Assembly: GCA_012719815.1 (NCBI GenBank)
Contig: JAAXZP010000224.1
Span: 1 to 8,399, forward strand
Direction of reading: 5' to 3'
Source of the DNA: Christensenellaceae bacterium
GTDB taxonomy: Bacteria; Bacillota; Clostridia; Christensenellales; SZUA-584
DNA: 8,399 nucleotides
The notes under the pieces were generated by a model. That model searched no databases. It was not told the DNA's origin and was given only the letters and a program-made list of their open reading frames with translations. Position numbers and translations under genes: made by a program. Numbering within the stretch: the stretch's first letter is position 1; each line of letters starts with the position of its first letter. This document shows positions 1 to 7,218 of the stretch, in pieces.

Positions 1-193
1 GATCGGAACAGGCGCGGCATGCTCACGCGGCAAATTAAGCCGGGTGTTGCTTGAGTGCGGCGTGAGCCGTGCACAGGCCGAGGGCACGGTGCGTATCAGC
101 TTCTGTGCCGACAATACGCCTGAAGAAGTGGCTGTTTGCCTGGATATATTGAGGAATACTGTCAACGTGCTGAGGAGGTTTTCAAGGAAATAG
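1..193 (+). CDS. Cysteine desulfurase (NifS/IscS-like), C-terminal fragment
   Basis: This is the last 63 codons of a gene that begins outside the window; the frame starts at base 2 and ends in TAG at 191-193. The first visible residues, IGTGAACSRGK, match the active-site loop of class V aminotransferase-fold cysteine desulfurases, where the loop Cys (codon at 20-22) carries the persulfide. The following VRISFCADNTPEEV resembles the usual 'xRiSxxxxNTxeE' C-terminal signature. The enzyme would convert L-cysteine to alanine using PLP and pass sulfur to acceptors in the cytoplasm. The next gene, thiI, starts 4 nt after the stop, which is the common Firmicutes pairing of a dedicated desulfurase (NifZ/IscS type) with ThiI and suggests that ThiI is its acceptor. 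The PLP lysine region is not visible, so the subfamily cannot be assigned. Confidence 0.82.
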   Translation, partial: IGTGAACSRGKLSRVLLECGVSRAQAEGTVRISFCADNTPEEVAVCLDILRNTVNVLRRFSRK

Positions 194-197
194 CATC

Positions 198-1379
198 ATG
201 GAAAACGTTATCATCATTCGGTATACGGAGATACATTTAAAAGGACTCAACCGCCCGTATTTTGAAAAAGCCCTGGTGCGCAACCTCGAAAGCGCATTGG
301 CACCGATTGAATGCGCTGTCGTTCGGCGCGGAGAAAGCCGCGTCTATGTGGAGAACGTCCCGGACGAAAAGCTGGACGCCGCTCTGGGCATTTTAGGGCG
401 TGTTTTCGGCGTCCATTCGTTCAGCCCGGCTATCCGTCTGCCACAGGATTTTGACGCGGCTGCTGCGGTTTTAGCGGGTCTGGTGGCGGAAGAACGTGCG
501 AAGATTTCTAAAGACACTGTGCTGTTCCGCGTGGAGGCGAAACGTGCGGACAAGCGTTTCCCGTTAAATTCCAACGAGATCGCCGCAAAGGCCGGCGGCG
601 TGATATTAAAAAGCGTTCAGGGGCTCAAGGTAAACCTCAGCAATCCGGAGCTGACAGCGTATATCGAGATACGCCGCGATGGAGCGTACTGCTACACCCG
701 CGTACTGATGGGGCCGGGCGGCATGCCGGTGGGCTGCAACGGCCGGGTGGCGCTGCTGCTGTCCGGCGGCATCGACAGCCCGGTGGCGGGTTGCATGATC
801 GCCAAGCGGGGCGTGGCGCTGTCCGCGGTGCACTTTGAGAGCTTTCCGTACACCAGCGAGAAGGCTCTGGAGAAAGTGCACGATCTGGCAAAACTGATGG
901 CGCGCTACACGGGGCCCATCCGCCTGCACACCATCCGCTTTACCGATATCCAGATGACGCTGTATGAAAAGGGCCCGTCCGACTATCTGACGGTGCTGAT
1001 GCGCCGCTTTATGATGCGCATCGCGGAGCGCATCGCCGAGGCGGACGGCTGCAAAGCGCTGGTGACGGGGGAGAGCCTGGGCCAGGTGGCCAGCCAGACG
1101 CTGGACAGCCTGGGCGTCACCGACAGCGCGGTGGATATGCTGGTACTGCGCCCGCTGATCGGTTTGGACAAGCTGGAGATCACCAACCTTGCGGAGCGTT
1201 TTGGCACGTTTGAGACGTCCATACTGCCGTATGAGGACTGCTGCACGGTGTTCGTGCCCAAACATCCGGTTACCAGGCCGCGCATGGAAACGATACGCGA
1301 CGCGGAGGCTGCTCTGGATGTGGAGGGTATGATTACGGCGGCTTTGGCAACAGACGTGATCACTGAGATAGGCGCGTAA
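198..1379 (+). CDS. thiI: tRNA 4-thiouridine synthetase ThiI (rhodanese-less form)
   Basis: The 393-residue product is the enzyme that adenylates U8 of tRNA with ATP and replaces its oxygen with sulfur; in some bacteria it also contributes to thiamine thiazole synthesis. The order is an N-terminal ferredoxin-like segment, a THUMP RNA-binding domain (about residues 60-165) and an adenylation domain. The PP-loop SGGIDSPVA starts at residue 189. A DCC motif with cysteines at 348 and 349 lies where the catalytic Cys of ThiI (E. coli Cys344) is expected. The protein ends about 45 residues later, so it lacks the C-terminal rhodanese domain of the ~480-residue E. coli enzyme. This is typical of Firmicutes, where a neighbouring desulfurase delivers sulfur directly, and such a gene lies just upstream. 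The ATG is preceded by AAGGAAA about 7 nt away. Confidence 0.95.
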   Translation: MENVIIIRYTEIHLKGLNRPYFEKALVRNLESALAPIECAVVRRGESRVYVENVPDEKLDAALGILGRVFGVHSFSPAIRLPQDFDAAAAVLAGLVAEERAKISKDTVLFRVEAKRADKRFPLNSNEIAAKAGGVILKSVQGLKVNLSNPELTAYIEIRRDGAYCYTRVLMGPGGMPVGCNGRVALLLSGGIDSPVAGCMIAKRGVALSAVHFESFPYTSEKALEKVHDLAKLMARYTGPIRLHTIRFTDIQMTLYEKGPSDYLTVLMRRFMMRIAERIAEADGCKALVTGESLGQVASQTLDSLGVTDSAVDMLVLRPLIGLDKLEITNLAERFGTFETSILPYEDCCTVFVPKHPVTRPRMETIRDAEAALDVEGMITAALATDVITEIGA

Positions 1380-1432
1380 TGTGTTTTCTTTGTGACTGAT
1401 ATTTATTCTATTTTATAGAGGGGTGAAGCAAC

Positions 1433-2659
1433 GTGCATATTTCACAGCATGTAAAGGACAACATTTACTGGGTGGGCGCGAGCGACAGGCGTCTGGCGCT
1501 GTTTGAAAACATGTTCCCGCTGCCGGGCGGCGTGGCGTATAACTCGTATCTGATTATGGACGACAAGGTGGCGCTGGTCGACTCGGTGGACTCCGCCATA
1601 CTGCAGGTGTTTCTTGAAAACATTGATCATGTGCTGAGTGGGCGTTCTATCGACTATCTGATAGTCAACCACATGGAGCCGGATCACTGCGACAGCATCG
1701 ACATACTGTGCAGCCGTTTTCCGGATATGAAGATCGTCGGAAACGCCAAGACGTTTCAAATAATCCGGCAGTTCTATAATTTCGATATTGAAGGGCGCTG
1801 CCATGAAGTGAAGGAAAATGACACGCTCTGTCTGGGCGCACATACGCTGAAGTTCATCTTCGCCCCTATGGTGCACTGGCCCGAGGTGATGATGACGTAT
1901 GACATGACCAGCAAGGTGCTGTTTTCGGCGGACGCGTTTGGCACGTTCGGTGCGCTTCATGGCAACCTGTTTGCCGACGAACTGGATTTCGACGGGTTTT
2001 TCTTGGACGAGGCGCGCCGTTATTACACCAATATTGTGGGGCGCTACGGCCAGCAGGTGCAGCAGGCTCTGGCCAAGGTATCCGGGCTTGACATTGACAT
2101 GATATGCCCGCTGCACGGGCCGGTATGGCGGAAGAACCTTCCGAATTTCATCGAAAAATACGACAAGTGGAGCCGCTATGAACCGGAGAAGAGCGGCGTG
2201 GTGATCGCGTATGCGTCGATGTACGGCAACACCGAAAACGCCGCCGCGGTGATCGCGGGACGGCTGTCGGAGCGCGGCGTGAATGATTTACGCATGTACG
2301 ACGTTTCCAAGACGCACCCGTCGTATATCATCGCGGACGCGTTCAAATACAGCCACCTCATCTTCGCGTCGCCCACGTATAACAACGGGCTGTATTTTGC
2401 CATGCACTCGCTGCTGCACGACATGGCCGTGCTGAACCTGCGGGGCCGCAAGGTGGCTCTGGTGGGTAACGGGTCCTGGGCACCGGTAGCGCATAAGGTG
2501 ATGGAGGAGATGATCGGCAGGATGAAGGATATGACGCTGCTGGCGCCGCCGCTCGTCATCCATTCGTCGCTGAAGCCTTGCCAGATGGGCGAGGCCATAG
2601 CCCTGGCCGATGCTGTGGCGGACAGCGTGCTGGCACGTATCAAAGAGAAAAATGAATAA
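1433..2659 (+). CDS. fprA: A-type flavodiiron protein (FprA family O2/NO reductase)
   Basis: The 408-residue soluble protein has an N-terminal metallo-beta-lactamase-like diiron domain and a C-terminal flavodoxin domain. The diiron ligands are in place: the HxExDH motif (H80, E82, D84, H85), then H148 (HWPE), D167 (SADAFG) and H228 (PLHGP). The flavodoxin domain starts near residue 256, with the FMN phosphate loop YASMYGNTE at about 260-268. There is no fused rubredoxin or flavin reductase domain, so it is class A and needs an external donor such as rubredoxin. Family members reduce O2 to water or NO to N2O and protect anaerobes from oxygen. The start is GTG with a GAGGGGTG ribosome binding site about 7 nt upstream. 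It lies 53 nt after thiI and converges on the oxygen-sensitive hydrogenase operon. The O2/NO preference cannot be read from the sequence. Confidence 0.93.
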   Translation: MHISQHVKDNIYWVGASDRRLALFENMFPLPGGVAYNSYLIMDDKVALVDSVDSAILQVFLENIDHVLSGRSIDYLIVNHMEPDHCDSIDILCSRFPDMKIVGNAKTFQIIRQFYNFDIEGRCHEVKENDTLCLGAHTLKFIFAPMVHWPEVMMTYDMTSKVLFSADAFGTFGALHGNLFADELDFDGFFLDEARRYYTNIVGRYGQQVQQALAKVSGLDIDMICPLHGPVWRKNLPNFIEKYDKWSRYEPEKSGVVIAYASMYGNTENAAAVIAGRLSERGVNDLRMYDVSKTHPSYIIADAFKYSHLIFASPTYNNGLYFAMHSLLHDMAVLNLRGRKVALVGNGSWAPVAHKVMEEMIGRMKDMTLLAPPLVIHSSLKPCQMGEAIALADAVADSVLARIKEKNE

Positions 2660-2689
2660 TCAGAGACAATAAACCGATAAACTGGCAGA

Positions 2690-2719
2690 AAAACAAAAAA
2701 AGCCCCGGTCTTCCGGGGC
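2690..2719 (-). terminator. Intrinsic terminator of the hydrogenase operon
   Basis: A perfect 7-bp GC stem (2702-2708 with 2713-2719, GCCCCGG/CCGGGGC) closes a four-base loop. Read on the - strand it is followed by seven Ts, a G and five more Ts (2701 down to 2689). It begins 7 nt after the hydA stop codon. On the + strand the hairpin is followed only by TTGCTATTA, with no real T tract, so its strength for the convergent fprA transcript is doubtful. Confidence 0.9.
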
Positions 2720-2726
2720 CTTGCTA

Positions 2727-4466
2727 TTACTGGTATTTCGGGCGCGCCTGATAGTGCGTATGCAGCAACTCGTGGGCCTTGTGGCTGTTGGGCTCGCCCA
2801 AAAATTCCTTGTACAGCAGTTTGACTTCTTCGTTCTCGTGCGACTTGCGCTTGGGCTTGCTGGCATCCTCGGCATATGTCGCCTTGGCGCGCAGCACATA
2901 CGGGTTGATGTCCATCCTGTCCTGCGCGGAGATGATCGGCTGTCCGCCGCCCGTCACGCAGCCGCCGGGGCAACCCATGATCTCGATGAAGTGATAGAAC
3001 TTCTCGCCCGAGCGCACCTTTTCCAGCAGCTTTTTGGCGTTGCCCGTGCCGCTGGCCACCGCGACTTTGATCTCCATGCCTCCGATGTTGAGCGCAGCTT
3101 CCTTGACGCCGTCGATGCCGCGGACGCACTCGTAATCCACGTCCTTGAGGTCTTCGCCGGTGAGGACGTCGGCCACGGTTCTGAGCGCCGCTTCCATCAC
3201 GCCGCCCGTCGCGCCGAATATAACGCCGGCGCCGGTGGATTCACCTAGAACACGAGCGAAGTCGCTGTCAGGCAGCCGCGCGAAGTCGATGTTGGCCTGC
3301 TTGATCATCTTGGCCAGCTCGCGCGTGGTCAGTACCGCATCCACATCTCTCAAGCCGTTTCTGCCCATCTCATCGCGCTCTTTCTCGAACTTCTTCGCTG
3401 TACACGGCATGATCGATACCACGTAGATATCCTTCGGATCGATGCCGAACTTCTCAGCATAGTACGACTTGATGATCGCGCCGCCCATCTGATGGGGGGA
3501 TTTGCACGTGGAGAGGTTCTCCAGGAAATCCGGGAAGAAGTGCTCACAGTACTTGATCCAGCCGGGGCTGCACGACGTGATCATCGGCAGCTTGCCGCCG
3601 TTTTTGATGCGATTGAGCAGCTCGTGCCCTTCTTCCATGATGGTGAGGTCCGCAGAGAAATCCACGTCGAATACCTTGTCGAAGCCCAGACGCTTGAGCG
3701 CAGTCACCATCTTGCCGGTGACGCTGGTGCCTACCGGTATGCCGAACTCCTCGCCCAAACCAAAGCGCACAGCCGGAGCCGTCTGGACGACGACGTGTTT
3801 GGTCTTGTCGTGGATCGCGTTCCACACGTTGTTGATTTCGCTGCGCTCGGTCAGCGCGCCCACCGGGCAGACCGTGATGCACTGGCCGCAGTTGACGCAC
3901 GGCACATCCTTTAAGGATTTGCCGAACACCGGCTCAACGATTGTCTTAAAGCCGCGCTGGGTAGCGCCCACCGCGCCGATCTTTTGGATATTGCCGCACA
4001 TGGCGATGCAGCGGCGGCACAGTACGCATTTGTTGGGGTCACGCACGATCGAAGCGGAGCCGGTGTCCAGCGGGCGGTTGAAGTCAGCGCCTTCATAGGG
4101 CACGTCATCCACGCCCAGCTCTTCACAGAGCTTCTGAAGCTCGCAGCTCTGGTTTCTCACGCAGGAGAGGCAGCGCTTGTCGTGGTTGGAAAGTATCAGC
4201 TCCAGATTGACGCGCCGCGCTTCCTGAACGGTGGGGGAATTCGTCGAGATAACCATGCCGTTGGCAGCCGGCAGCACGCACGCCGCCTGCAGGCCGCGTC
4301 CGCCTTCGATCATCTCCACAAGGCACATACGGCAGGCGCCGATGGCGTTGACGCCCTTCAAATAACACAAAGTGGGGATTTTGATGCCGGCGCTGCGCGC
4401 AGCCTCCAGCACGCTCGTGCCGTTGGGCACTTCCACATTGACTCCATCTATCGTTAAAGTTACCAT
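2727..4466 (-). CDS. hydA: [FeFe]-hydrogenase catalytic subunit HydA/HndD
   Basis: This 579-residue cytoplasmic subunit carries the H-cluster for H2 production or oxidation and has the domain order of Clostridium pasteurianum CpI. An N-terminal plant-type [2Fe-2S] domain has C34, C45, C48 and C63. The His-ligated [4Fe-4S] site has H95, C99, C102 and C108. Two ferredoxin clusters follow (C147/150/153/157 and C190/193/196/200). The H-cluster motifs are TSCSPGW (297-303), MPCTAKKFE (C355) and MGCPGGCVTGGGQP (C499, C503). Proton-path residues match CpI numbering: E279, E282, R286, C299, S319. The C-terminal ~60 residues form the hydrogenase small-subunit-like domain (SHEN, LLHTHY). One oddity is Ser at position 300, where CpI has the ligand Cys300. 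It is the last gene of the operon, 18 nt after hydB. The AAAGGAG ribosome binding site lies 10 nt before the ATG, with an out-of-frame ATG in between. It is the expected partner of the HydB and HydC subunits. Confidence 0.96.
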   Translation of the reverse strand: MVTLTIDGVNVEVPNGTSVLEAARSAGIKIPTLCYLKGVNAIGACRMCLVEMIEGGRGLQAACVLPAANGMVISTNSPTVQEARRVNLELILSNHDKRCLSCVRNQSCELQKLCEELGVDDVPYEGADFNRPLDTGSASIVRDPNKCVLCRRCIAMCGNIQKIGAVGATQRGFKTIVEPVFGKSLKDVPCVNCGQCITVCPVGALTERSEINNVWNAIHDKTKHVVVQTAPAVRFGLGEEFGIPVGTSVTGKMVTALKRLGFDKVFDVDFSADLTIMEEGHELLNRIKNGGKLPMITSCSPGWIKYCEHFFPDFLENLSTCKSPHQMGGAIIKSYYAEKFGIDPKDIYVVSIMPCTAKKFEKERDEMGRNGLRDVDAVLTTRELAKMIKQANIDFARLPDSDFARVLGESTGAGVIFGATGGVMEAALRTVADVLTGEDLKDVDYECVRGIDGVKEAALNIGGMEIKVAVASGTGNAKKLLEKVRSGEKFYHFIEIMGCPGGCVTGGGQPIISAQDRMDINPYVLRAKATYAEDASKPKRKSHENEEVKLLYKEFLGEPNSHKAHELLHTHYQARPKYQ

Positions 4467-4483
4467 AACATGTCTGCTCCTTT
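4460..4483 (-). promoter_or_regulatory. hydA translation initiation region with a three-codon upstream frame
   Basis: On the - strand, AAAGGAG (4483-4477) is followed after 5 nt by an ATG (4471-4469) that opens ATG-TTA-TGG-TAA. The hydA ATG (4466-4464) lies inside this short frame, 10 nt from the ribosome binding site. The upstream ATG has the more usual spacing, yet only the second gives the conserved MVTLTIDG start of HydA. Whether the short frame is translated is unknown. Confidence 0.5.
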
Positions 4484-4484
4484 C

Positions 4485-6275
4485 TTACTTCTTCTCGATC
4501 GCGTTGAACTTGCAGCGGGCCATGCACGCGCCGCACTTGATGCACTTGCTCGAATCGATCTCGAAGGGTTCCTTGATCTTGCCGGAAATCGCGCTGACAG
4601 GGCAGACCTTTGCACACGCGCCGCAACCGATACATTTCGTTTTGTCGATGATGTAGTTGAGCAACGCTTTGCAGTGGCCAGCCGGGCACTTCTTATCGCG
4701 AATGTGCGCCTCGTATTCGTCACGGAAATACCGGATGGTGGAAAGCACCGGGTTGGGCGCTGTTTTGCCGAGGCCGCAGAGCGCCGCATTTTTAATGTTG
4801 TTGCCCAGCATTTCCAGCTTCTCGATGTCGCCCTCCTGGCCCTGGCCGTTTACGATGCGCTCCAATATCTCCAGCATGCGCTTGGTGCCGATACGGCACG
4901 GCGGGCATTTGCCGCAGGATTCATCCACGGTGAACTCCAGGAAGAATCTCGCGACGTCCACCATGCAGTTGTCCTCGTCCATGACGATAAGACCGCCGCT
5001 GCCCATCATGGAGCCGATGGCTGTCAGCGAATCGTAATCGATGGGGGTGTCGAGATGGGCCGCCGGAATGCAGCCGCCCGACGGACCGCCTGTCTGAGCC
5101 GCTTTGAACGCCTTGCCGCCCGGGATGCCGCCGCCGATCTCATAGATGATCTCACGCAGCGTGGTGCCCATCGGGATTTCGACAAGGCCGGTGTTGTTAA
5201 TCTTGCCGCCCAGCGCGAACACCTTGGTACCCTTGCTCTTTTCGGTGCCCATGGAGGCGAACCACTCGGGACCATTGAGAATGATCTGCGGGATGTTCGC
5301 AAACGTCTCCACGTTGTTGATGATGGTCGGCTTGCCGAACAGGCCTTTCTGCGCCGGGAACGGGGGCTTGGGCGTGGGCTCGCCGCGGAAACCTTCGATG
5401 GAGTGGATCAGCGCCATCTCCTCGCCGCACACAAACGCGCCGGCGCCCAGACGGGTTTCAATATCAAAGCAGAAATCGGTGCCGAAAATGTTCTTGCCCA
5501 ACAGGCCGTATTCACGGGCCTGTTCGATTGCAATGTTCAGCCGCTTGACCGCTATGGGGTATTCCGCGCGGACGTAGATATAGCCCTGGGTCGCGCCAAT
5601 GGCGTAGCCCGCGATGGCCATCGCTTCGAGCACAGAGTGCGGGTCGCCTTCCAGCACGCTTCTGTCCATGAAAGCGCCCGGGTCGCCTTCGTCCGCGTTA
5701 CAGATAACGTACTTCTGATCCGCCTTCTCATTGGCACAGAACTGCCATTTCAAGCCGGTGGGGAAGCCGCCGCCGCCACGGCCGCGCAGCCCGCTTTCCT
5801 TGATGATGTCAATAACCTGCTGCGGCGTATACTCGGTGAGGCAGATACCCAGCGCTTTGTAACCGTCAAATGCGATATACTCCTCGATGCGCTCGGGGTC
5901 GATCACGCCGCAGTTGCGCAGCGCCACACGCTTTTGCTTCTTGTAGAATCCGATGTTATTGAGCGACATCTCCACTTCGCCGGTGTCTTCCTTGTGCAAC
6001 AGACGGTGGACGATGCGGCCTTTTAAGAGGTGCTCGCTCACGATCTCGGGCACATCTTCTACGTTAACGCGCGAATAGAAGCTGCCTTCGGGATATACGA
6101 TAACGATGGGACCCGCTTCGCAAAGGCCAAAGCAGCCCGTCCGAACCACTTTTACTTCTTTTTCGAGGCCGGCTTTTATGATTTCATCTTCAAATTTCTC
6201 CATGATTTTCGGCGAGTTGGACGAGGTACAGCCCGTACCGCCGCAAACCAGGACGTGTGAACGGTAAATAACCAT
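4485..6275 (-). CDS. hydB: NuoF-like flavoprotein subunit HydB/HndC of the hydrogenase
   Basis: The 596-residue subunit should bind FMN and NAD(P)(H) and act as the diaphorase, and in HydABC-type enzymes as the electron-bifurcating module. A thioredoxin-like [2Fe-2S] domain comes first (C11, C16, C48, C52). The NuoF core follows, with the glycine-rich GRGGGGFPTGLKW (165-177), NADEGDPGAF (193-202) and GAGAFVCGEE (278-287), then an SLBB-like part. The NuoF [4Fe-4S] site is ESCGKCPPC (C454, C457, C460) plus C500. The C-terminus has two ferredoxin-type clusters (C548/551/554/558 and C578/581/584/588), preceded by a CPAGHC motif (530-535) typical of this subunit. Extra clusters at both ends separate it from plain complex I NuoF. 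The ATG has AAGGAGG 8 nt upstream, the best-placed ribosome binding site in the operon. The gap to hndB is 13 nt. NAD versus NADP preference cannot be decided here. Confidence 0.95.
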   Translation of the reverse strand: MVIYRSHVLVCGGTGCTSSNSPKIMEKFEDEIIKAGLEKEVKVVRTGCFGLCEAGPIVIVYPEGSFYSRVNVEDVPEIVSEHLLKGRIVHRLLHKEDTGEVEMSLNNIGFYKKQKRVALRNCGVIDPERIEEYIAFDGYKALGICLTEYTPQQVIDIIKESGLRGRGGGGFPTGLKWQFCANEKADQKYVICNADEGDPGAFMDRSVLEGDPHSVLEAMAIAGYAIGATQGYIYVRAEYPIAVKRLNIAIEQAREYGLLGKNIFGTDFCFDIETRLGAGAFVCGEEMALIHSIEGFRGEPTPKPPFPAQKGLFGKPTIINNVETFANIPQIILNGPEWFASMGTEKSKGTKVFALGGKINNTGLVEIPMGTTLREIIYEIGGGIPGGKAFKAAQTGGPSGGCIPAAHLDTPIDYDSLTAIGSMMGSGGLIVMDEDNCMVDVARFFLEFTVDESCGKCPPCRIGTKRMLEILERIVNGQGQEGDIEKLEMLGNNIKNAALCGLGKTAPNPVLSTIRYFRDEYEAHIRDKKCPAGHCKALLNYIIDKTKCIGCGACAKVCPVSAISGKIKEPFEIDSSKCIKCGACMARCKFNAIEKK

Positions 6276-6288
6276 GGTGCGATCCTCC

Positions 6289-6666
6289 TTAGTTCTTCTT
6301 CTCTTCGTTGTAGCCGATGGTGTGCTCGGTTACCGGTTTGCCGTTCACAATGTGCTCGGCCACAATGCGGCTAACCATGTCGGGATTCACCTTCACGTAC
6401 GTCACCTTCTCGGCGCCAGGCGTATAACCCTCGACGATCGGCTCCAAACGGCAGGCTCCAATGCATCCCGTCTGAGTGACGGTAACATATGAGAGATTAC
6501 GCTTAGCTACTTCTTCCACAAAAGCGGTCAGAACAGGGCGCGCACCCGCAGCGATACCGCATGTGGCCATGCCGACCACTATACGGGTTCCTTCGCCTTT
6601 CTTGCGTATATCTATCTGAGCCAATGCTTTGTTCCTGATTTCTTCCAGTTCCTTTAACGATTTCAT
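6289..6666 (-). CDS. hndB: HndB-like thioredoxin-fold [2Fe-2S] protein
   Basis: This 125-residue protein resembles HndB of NADP-reducing hydrogenases (HndABCD) and the N-terminal [2Fe-2S] domain of HydB. The recognisable motifs are GMATCGIAAGARP (32-44) and TQTGCIGACRLEP (64-76). The C-terminal half, with YVKVNPD and VAEHIVNG, matches the end of the same domain in HydB. It has only three cysteines (C36, C68, C72). The position of the second Cys in the C-x4-C half of thioredoxin-like ferredoxins (C11/C16 in HydB) is Gly41 here. I believe the TCGIAAGA form is usual for HndB, but that is from memory. The role is probably electron transfer or assembly within the hydrogenase. Its ATG overlaps the TGA of the preceding gene by 4 nt (ATGA), which suggests translational coupling. 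Confidence 0.85.
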   Translation of the reverse strand: MKSLKELEEIRNKALAQIDIRKKGEGTRIVVGMATCGIAAGARPVLTAFVEEVAKRNLSYVTVTQTGCIGACRLEPIVEGYTPGAEKVTYVKVNPDMVSRIVAEHIVNGKPVTEHTIGYNEEKKN

Positions 6667-7214
6667 ATTTCCTGTCCTCCCAGAACCTTTACGGTTCCTT
6701 CTTCTAAGTATTCTCGAATGAACACCATCACAGAGGGTTCCGTGATGGGCACGCCCTGAAGCGTGTCCTTGATCATTCTGGTATCAAACTCAAAACACTC
6801 GTCTCGACGGACCGTTAACACAAAGTCGACCTGCGGGTTTGCCAGCACCAGAGAGGCGATTGTTTCCGCAATGTTGCCCAGCGGCGGCCGGTCGATATGG
6901 CTCATGCCGTACACCGCGGTCAGCTTTGTGCCCTTACCGGGGGTAGACTCGATGCTGAGATATCCGCCGGTGTTTTCGCAGCCGGCCATCAGCAGCGGAA
7001 TCCCGAGTCCCACGCTGCGCGTCGTACGCGTGGTGGTGAACGGGCTGCGGACTTTTTCCAGCATTTCGGCGCTCATGCCGCTGCCGTTGTCCTCGATCGT
7101 GACTGTGAGCGTGGCCTGCTGTTCATCCGCCGTGATGCCGATACGGATCAGGCTGGCGCCGGCCCGGAGCGAGTTGTCGACGATGTCGAGTATGTGCAGG
7201 GATATATCCCGCAT
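6663..7214 (-). CDS. GHKL-type ATP-binding protein, hydrogenase-operon associated
   Basis: The 183-residue protein has the ATP-binding (Bergerat) fold of histidine kinases, Hsp90 and anti-sigma kinases. The N-box is LDIVDNSLRAGA (N14), followed by EDNGSGM (41-47), the lid segment SPFTTTRTTRSVGLG (57-71) and PGKGT (92-96). There is no sensor, dimerisation/phospho-His domain or membrane segment before the fold, so it is not an ordinary sensor kinase. Residues ~105-183 form an extra domain beginning SHIDRPPLGN. I recall similar proteins beside NuoE/HydABC genes in other Clostridia, with no known function. It could be a kinase or ATP-dependent factor acting on the hydrogenase or a regulator. I chose the ATG at 7214, 4 nt after the hydC stop, because family members start close to (M)R(D/E)ISLHILDI. 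An in-frame ATG at 7250 would overlap hydC by 32 nt. No well-spaced ribosome binding site precedes 7214, so coupling to hydC translation is likely. Confidence 0.85.
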   Translation of the reverse strand: MRDISLHILDIVDNSLRAGASLIRIGITADEQQATLTVTIEDNGSGMSAEMLEKVRSPFTTTRTTRSVGLGIPLLMAGCENTGGYLSIESTPGKGTKLTAVYGMSHIDRPPLGNIAETIASLVLANPQVDFVLTVRRDECFEFDTRMIKDTLQGVPITEPSVMVFIREYLEEGTVKVLGGQEI

Positions 7215-7218
7215 AGCC

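Noticed and set aside
606..1265. 219-codon open frame on the - strand inside thiI
   Set aside because: It has low-complexity His/Arg/Ala composition, no ribosome binding site or family resemblance, and lies fully within the conserved ThiI domains.
1380..1432. Separate promoter for fprA in the gap after thiI
   Set aside because: TTGTGA at 1390 has no convincing -10 at a usable distance before the ribosome binding site. The AT-rich gap alone does not support a promoter call.
2176..3129. 317-codon open frame on the - strand across the 3' ends of fprA and hydA
   Set aside because: It runs antisense to fprA, through the terminator and in another frame of hydA. It has no motif, and both overlapped genes are well supported.
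4470..6026. Open frame of 518 codons on the + strand opposite hydB
   Set aside because: Its protein is rich in Ala, Arg, His and Asp without any recognisable motif, while the opposite strand encodes a full NuoF-like protein with all cluster ligands. It is a by-product of the codon use of hydB.
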